Shown here: positions 5,664-9,235 of the stretch, one piece after another
Layout: each line of letters begins with the position of its first letter
Numbering within the stretch: position 1 is the stretch's first letter
DNA from: a candidate division LCP-89 bacterium
GTDB taxonomy: Bacteria; Electryoneota; B3-LCP
DNA: 9,235 nucleotides
Reading direction: 5' to 3'
Assembly (NCBI GenBank): GCA_025774735.1
Contig: JALGZU010000092.1
Span: forward strand, 1-9,235
Position numbers and translations under genes: made by a program
Notes under the pieces: model-generated
What the model was told of the DNA's origin: nothing
The model's input: the letters and a program-made list of their open reading frames with translations, nothing else
Databases searched by the model: none

Positions 5664-7040
5664 GTGAGAAGACCTCTATCAGTTCCCGTTTCTGCGAATT
5701 TGGAAAATCGGTCCGGTAGGTCATCACCCGCCTGCATCAGAACGCCGCTTTCATCTCTTACCCTTTTCATCATTCTCTTTGCCCTCGCCTCCTCCGGCGC
5801 TTACGGGCAGATCCTCACGCTGGACCCCACCCTGCGTAGGAATATCGACGAAGCGGTCCGCAACAACCCGGATCTGCTGGGTTGGAGCAGCCGTGTCAGT
5901 GCCGCCGAACATCGCGTGTCCCGTTTGGGCGCCTGGCCCGATCCTACACTCAAATTCAGCCTGGCCAACCTCCCCACCAACACCTTCGCCTTCGATCAGG
6001 AGCCCATGACGGCTGCCTGGATCAGCCTGGAGCAGCGCATCCCCATCGGAGGAAAATCGTCCGCACAAAAAGCTGTCGCCAGCAGCGACGTCGAATCCTA
6101 TGGTTTCGGGCAGTTGGCAAGCCTCACCGCAGTGGCTGCCGCAATCGCAGGTAGCTGGTATAAACAGGCCTATCTCTCTGAAGCCATCCGCATCCTCACC
6201 GCTGAACTTGAGATCATGGATGATTTCATCGCCGTGGCAAGACGCAAGTATGAAACCGGAGGAACCAGCCAGCAGGACGTCCTGCGCGCTCAAACACGGA
6301 GATCGCAGCTCGAAGACCGGCTCCTGGATCGGCGGCAGATGTTGCTGACCGAGCGCCGGCGCCTGGCTTTCCTCATGGGTAGAGATCCCGGCGACCCTCC
6401 GGAGCCGCCCCACCAGCTCCCCCAAAACTTCGGGGAACTGGACAAAGAAACGCTCCTGAACCAGATGCTCGGGGATAATCCCGCCATCGGCCTGGCCGGA
6501 GCGGAGTTCAGCAAAGCCGAGCACATGACCACCCTCGCCGGCCGCTCCTGGTGGCCGGATCTGATGATCGGCGTCGGTTATGGCTTCCGCCAGGATTCTC
6601 CCGAAGGCATCGAACGGCCTGACTTCTTCTCCATCACCGCGGGGGTGACCTTGCCGGTTTTCGGACATCTCAAACAGAGTCCCCAGGTCCAGGAAACTCA
6701 GGCAGTCCGCAAAGAGATGCTCTATAGACAGCGCTCTACAGAACTCCAGTTGCGCTTTGAAATTGAGAACCTCCTGGATCAGGATACCCGGCTGGCCGCT
6801 CAGATTCAGCTTTATGTAGAGGGTATTGAGCCGCAGGCTGAAGCAACCTTTTCCGCCGCAGCCACGGATTACACTGTCGGGCGCGTAGATTTCGAGGCCG
6901 TTCTGCTGGCTGAGACCGAGCTCTACTCTGCCCGCCTGGATCGCCTCGCACGCATCCTGGACCGGTTGTCGGTGCGAGTCGGTCTGGCCGCCCTGGTGAA
7001 CGATCAGGATCTGGTCCCGAACCTCGGTGAGGAAAATTAA
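5664..7040 (+). CDS. TolC-family outer-membrane efflux channel (CusC/CzcC-like)
   Basis: A 458-residue outer-membrane factor that forms the exit duct of a tripartite metal efflux pump. The N terminus carries an export signal: a basic stretch (Arg2-3, Arg16, Arg19, Arg26), a hydrophobic run at about 29-44 and a likely cleavage near AYG-Q (48/49). The mature part shows the two repeated halves of the OEP fold (about 58-240 and 260-445), with the typical segments AWPDPTLKFSLANLP (90-104) and KYETGGTSQQDVLRAQ (195-210). No lipobox cysteine lies at the signal cleavage site, unlike the lipoprotein CusC of E. coli. The chosen GTG start has GGGG 7 nt upstream (5653-5656). An in-frame TTG at 5700 would give a shorter signal region and cannot be excluded. 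The stop codon directly abuts the adaptor gene, which indicates one operon. The substrate is inferred from the neighbouring pump. Confidence 0.9.
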   Translation: MRRPLSVPVSANLENRSGRSSPACIRTPLSSLTLFIILFALASSGAYGQILTLDPTLRRNIDEAVRNNPDLLGWSSRVSAAEHRVSRLGAWPDPTLKFSLANLPTNTFAFDQEPMTAAWISLEQRIPIGGKSSAQKAVASSDVESYGFGQLASLTAVAAAIAGSWYKQAYLSEAIRILTAELEIMDDFIAVARRKYETGGTSQQDVLRAQTRRSQLEDRLLDRRQMLLTERRRLAFLMGRDPGDPPEPPHQLPQNFGELDKETLLNQMLGDNPAIGLAGAEFSKAEHMTTLAGRSWWPDLMIGVGYGFRQDSPEGIERPDFFSITAGVTLPVFGHLKQSPQVQETQAVRKEMLYRQRSTELQLRFEIENLLDQDTRLAAQIQLYVEGIEPQAEATFSAAATDYTVGRVDFEAVLLAETELYSARLDRLARILDRLSVRVGLAALVNDQDLVPNLGEEN

Positions 7041-8462
7041 ATGCAAGCGGATAAACCGATGAAAAAATTCAGCCTTAATGGAGTTCTCGCCGCCCTGTTG
7101 TTGGCGAGCATCGTTCTGAATATATACCTGATCGTGGCGGAAACGCCCTCCGAAGATATGGGAGCATCCATGCACGCGGCGGAACAGCTCTACACCTGCG
7201 GCATGCATCCTGAAGTCATCCAGGAAGGCCCCGGATCCTGTCCCCTCTGCGGCATGGACCTGACCCCGGTTAAAAGCTCTGCACCCCCGTCAGTGAGCAC
7301 GCTCTATACCTGCGGCATGCACCCGGAAGTTGTCCAGGAAGGACCCGGTAACTGCCCCCTCTGCGGCATGGATCTGGTCCCCATGCATAAAGAAGGTGCG
7401 CAGGCGGGCGCTGTTTCGATTGATCCGGTCACCCTCCAGAACATCGGTGTCACCATGGCGCACGTGGAACGCCGGGACCTCGCCGTCGAAATGCGCTCCA
7501 ATGGTATCGTGATGGTAGCGGAAGACGCCGAAGTCCGGGTCAACCCCAAAATCTCCGGTTGGATCGAGAAGCTGTACGTTTCTAAGACGGGTGACTTTGT
7601 GCGTAAGGACAACCCGCTGCTGGAAATTTACAGCCCCGAACTGGTCGCCGCACAGGAAGAGTATCTGCTGGCTACGCAGAGTTTCCGGACTCTACAGTCG
7701 AGCAGCCTGGAAAATGTCAGCGGCGACGCCGAAAAGCTCTTGCATTCGGCCAAACGCAGGCTGGAGCTGTGGGATATTTCGGAAGATCAGATCAACGAGA
7801 TTCAGAAGACCGGTGCAGTGCAGCGCACTATGATTCTGCGCAGTCCCGCGAGCGGCGTGGTGCTGCATAAAAACGCCGTCGAAGGAGCCGCTGTCAAGGT
7901 GGGCCAGGATCTCTTCCGCATCGCCGACCTCGATCCCATCTGGATCGAAGCCCAGATTTACGAACACGAACTGCCCTGGGTGAAATCCGGAGACGACGTG
8001 AAGGTGAAATCACCTTATCAACCCGGCAGCGAATACGCAGGGAAAGTCGATTATATCTACCCTTACCTCGACGAAAAATCACGCACGGTCAAGGTCCGCA
8101 TCGTCCTCCCCAATCCCGGTTTTGACCTGCGCCCCGGCATGTACGTCGACGCCGTGATTCGGACGGAACCTCTTGAAAACATCCTCGCCGTGCCCAAGAA
8201 CAGCGTCATCCGCAGCGGCAGCAGAGACCTCGTCTTCGTTCTTGTCGGTGAAGGACAGTTCTCGCCCCGTGAAGTCGAATTGGGCGTGGAATCGGATCGG
8301 TATTTCGAAGTCCGTAGCGGGCTTCAACCGGGTGAGGCCGTCGTGATTGCCGCTCAGTTCCTGTTGGACAGCGAAGCCTCTCTCCAGGAAGCGATCCAGA
8401 GACGATTGGAGCAGCGGGGATCGGCTGCGAAAGCCCCGGCGGAGCTTCAGCATCAACACTAA
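7041..8462 (+). CDS. cusB: CusB-like RND periplasmic adaptor with two metal-binding modules
   Basis: A 473-residue membrane-fusion protein that links the inner-membrane pump to the outer-membrane channel. A hydrophobic segment (about 12-33) is a signal or anchor; no lipobox is seen. Two heavy-metal-binding modules follow, at 51-77 and 89-115. Each starts YTCGMHPEV and ends CPLCGMDL, and so presents Cys, Met and His ligands. The adaptor body comes next: lipoyl/barrel-sandwich halves (about 165-201 and 264-298), a short alpha-hairpin (202-260), a beta-barrel (300-375) and a membrane-proximal domain (about 380-440). The C terminus ends HQH. Met40, Met44 and His45 before the first module are further possible ligands, comparable in position to the N-terminal methionines of E. 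coli CusB. GAGGA (7029-7033) precedes the ATG by 7 nt, and the ATG follows the upstream TAA directly. No separate CusF chaperone gene is present, so the duplicated module may serve as the metal donor; this is inference. Confidence 0.93.
   Translation: MQADKPMKKFSLNGVLAALLLASIVLNIYLIVAETPSEDMGASMHAAEQLYTCGMHPEVIQEGPGSCPLCGMDLTPVKSSAPPSVSTLYTCGMHPEVVQEGPGNCPLCGMDLVPMHKEGAQAGAVSIDPVTLQNIGVTMAHVERRDLAVEMRSNGIVMVAEDAEVRVNPKISGWIEKLYVSKTGDFVRKDNPLLEIYSPELVAAQEEYLLATQSFRTLQSSSLENVSGDAEKLLHSAKRRLELWDISEDQINEIQKTGAVQRTMILRSPASGVVLHKNAVEGAAVKVGQDLFRIADLDPIWIEAQIYEHELPWVKSGDDVKVKSPYQPGSEYAGKVDYIYPYLDEKSRTVKVRIVLPNPGFDLRPGMYVDAVIRTEPLENILAVPKNSVIRSGSRDLVFVLVGEGQFSPREVELGVESDRYFEVRSGLQPGEAVVIAAQFLLDSEASLQEAIQRRLEQRGSAAKAPAELQHQH
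7191..7385 (+). repeat. Tandem duplication encoding the metal-binding module
   Basis: Codons for the two 27-residue modules start 114 bp apart (7191-7271 and 7305-7385). By eye the modules differ at only a few residues, and the nucleotide differences fall mostly at third codon positions, consistent with an older in-frame duplication kept by selection. A short Ser/Pro-rich linker separates them. Confidence 0.8.
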
Positions 8463-8466
8463 ACCC

Positions 8467-8487
8467 ATGCCTTTGAAGATCCGATGA
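8467..8487 (+). other. Six-codon minicistron overlapping the pump start codon
   Basis: ATG CCT TTG AAG ATC CGA TGA reads MPLKIR and ends in an ATGA overlap with the pump start at 8484. The pump ATG has no strong ribosome binding site of its own, so re-initiation could help its translation. A similar five-codon frame (181-198) ends the same way at the first kinase gene. Both may be chance. Confidence 0.2.
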
Positions 8488-9235
8488 ACCTGATCGAAAG
8501 AGTCATAGAATCCTCTGTCCGCAACCGCCTCATGGTGGTTCTGGTTACGGTGGTGGTGGTAGCCATGGGCATCCAGGCCATGCTGACCATACCGGTGGAC
8601 GCCATCCCGGATCTCTCCGACGTTCAGGTCATCGTCATCGCCGACTATCCCGGCCAGTCTCCCCAGGTGGTCGAAGATCAGGTCATCTATCCGCTGACCA
8701 CCGCGCTCCTGGCCGTGCCCTACGTCAAGGACGTGCGCGGTTACAGCTTCTTCAATTTCGGCATGGTCTACCTGATCTTCGAAGACGGCACAGACCTATA
8801 CTGGGCCCGCAGCCGGGTGCTTGAGTATCTGAATCAGGCCGCCGAAAGAATGCCCGCAGGGGTGACGCCCCGGCTTGGTCCGGATGCCACCGGGCTCGGC
8901 TGGGTTTTTCAATATACCCTGCAGTCGGACCGGCACAACCTGGCGGAGCTTCGTTCGATCCAGGACTGGTACCTGCGTTACGAGCTGCAGACCGTCCCTG
9001 GCGTGGCTGAAGTGGCCTCCGTCGGCGGCTTCGTCAAGCAATACCAGGTCACCGTCGATCCCGACCGGCTGGCTTCCCTGAATATCCCCCTGAAGAATGT
9101 AAAAATGGCTCTGCAGGCAGCCAACGTCGACGTGGGCGGACGGCTGATAGAAATGGCCGAAACGGAATACTTCGTGCGCGGGTTGGGCTACCTGCGGGGC
9201 AATAACGACAACGCCATCATCGGGCAGATCGAGAA
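8484..9235 (+). CDS. cusA: CusA-like heavy-metal RND pump, N-terminal part (cut by window end)
   Basis: The first 250 codons of an inner-membrane, proton-driven RND transporter of the heavy-metal efflux class; full-length relatives are about 1,040 residues. A first membrane helix spans about 14-36. The periplasmic porter domain follows with segments I recognise from E. coli CusA: PVDAIPDLSDVQVI (37-50), YPLTTALL (69-76), FEDGTDLYWARSRVLEYLN (99-117), GPDATGLGW (132-140) and EVASVGGFVKQYQV (176-189). The similarity is closer to the Cu(I)/Ag(I) CusA group than to divalent-metal CzcA pumps, but the methionines that decide specificity lie beyond the window. The reading frame is open to the last base. 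It starts 21 bp after the adaptor stop, with only a weak GAAG upstream, in the same operon. Confidence 0.95.
   Translation, partial: MNLIERVIESSVRNRLMVVLVTVVVVAMGIQAMLTIPVDAIPDLSDVQVIVIADYPGQSPQVVEDQVIYPLTTALLAVPYVKDVRGYSFFNFGMVYLIFEDGTDLYWARSRVLEYLNQAAERMPAGVTPRLGPDATGLGWVFQYTLQSDRHNLAELRSIQDWYLRYELQTVPGVAEVASVGGFVKQYQVTVDPDRLASLNIPLKNVKMALQAANVDVGGRLIEMAETEYFVRGLGYLRGNNDNAIIGQIE

Noticed and set aside
5751..7208. 485-residue open frame on the minus strand opposite the outer-membrane channel gene
   Set aside because: It mirrors a well-supported TolC-family gene with signal peptide and family motifs. The antisense product has no recognisable domain and the sense frame carries the family signatures, so it is a codon-bias shadow.
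1..9235. CRISPR arrays, tRNA or rRNA genes, insertion sequences or transposase genes
   Set aside because: I looked for regularly spaced repeats, clover-leaf or conserved rRNA segments and terminal inverted repeats with a transposase and found none.

Overview
The window comes from a diderm (Gram-negative) bacterium, because it encodes an outer-membrane efflux channel and a trans-envelope RND pump. Coding density is high, base composition is moderately GC-rich by eye, and all genes are on the + strand. The signalling proteins are of a style common in deltaproteobacterial lineages and in several environmental candidate phyla. I see nothing that fixes the taxon.

Layout. Bases 1-194 are an AT-rich leader with promoter-like, dyad and terminator-like elements. 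Bases 195-5318 hold a three-gene signalling cassette: a soluble PAS-PAS-GAF-PAS histidine kinase, a REC-histidine kinase (an inverted hybrid, with the receiver at the N terminus) and a REC-HDOD protein. The first two genes overlap by 26 bp. The third follows a 107-bp gap. Bases 5319-5663 are a 345-bp non-coding interval with several hairpins, a 10-bp direct repeat, a terminator-like stem and dyads around promoter-like hexamers. Bases 5664-9235 hold a heavy-metal efflux operon of the Cus type: a TolC-family outer-membrane factor, a CusB-like periplasmic adaptor with two tandem Cys/Met/His metal-binding modules, and the first 250 codons of a CusA-like RND pump that runs off the window.

How the parts may work together. 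The efflux genes are a standard tripartite CBA exporter, most likely for Cu(I)/Ag(I) given how closely the pump N terminus matches CusA. The signalling genes contain everything needed for a His-Asp relay: two kinases, two receivers and a non-DNA-binding HDOD output. There is no DNA-binding regulator in the window, so a regulatory link between the two blocks rests only on adjacency. The least ordinary parts are the intergenic region, where one segment can pair with either of two copies of the same 10-mer (an attenuator-like arrangement), the altered acidic pocket of the REC-HDOD receiver, and the duplicated metal-binding module of the adaptor. The annotated genes themselves belong to known families; no clearly undescribed system is evident.
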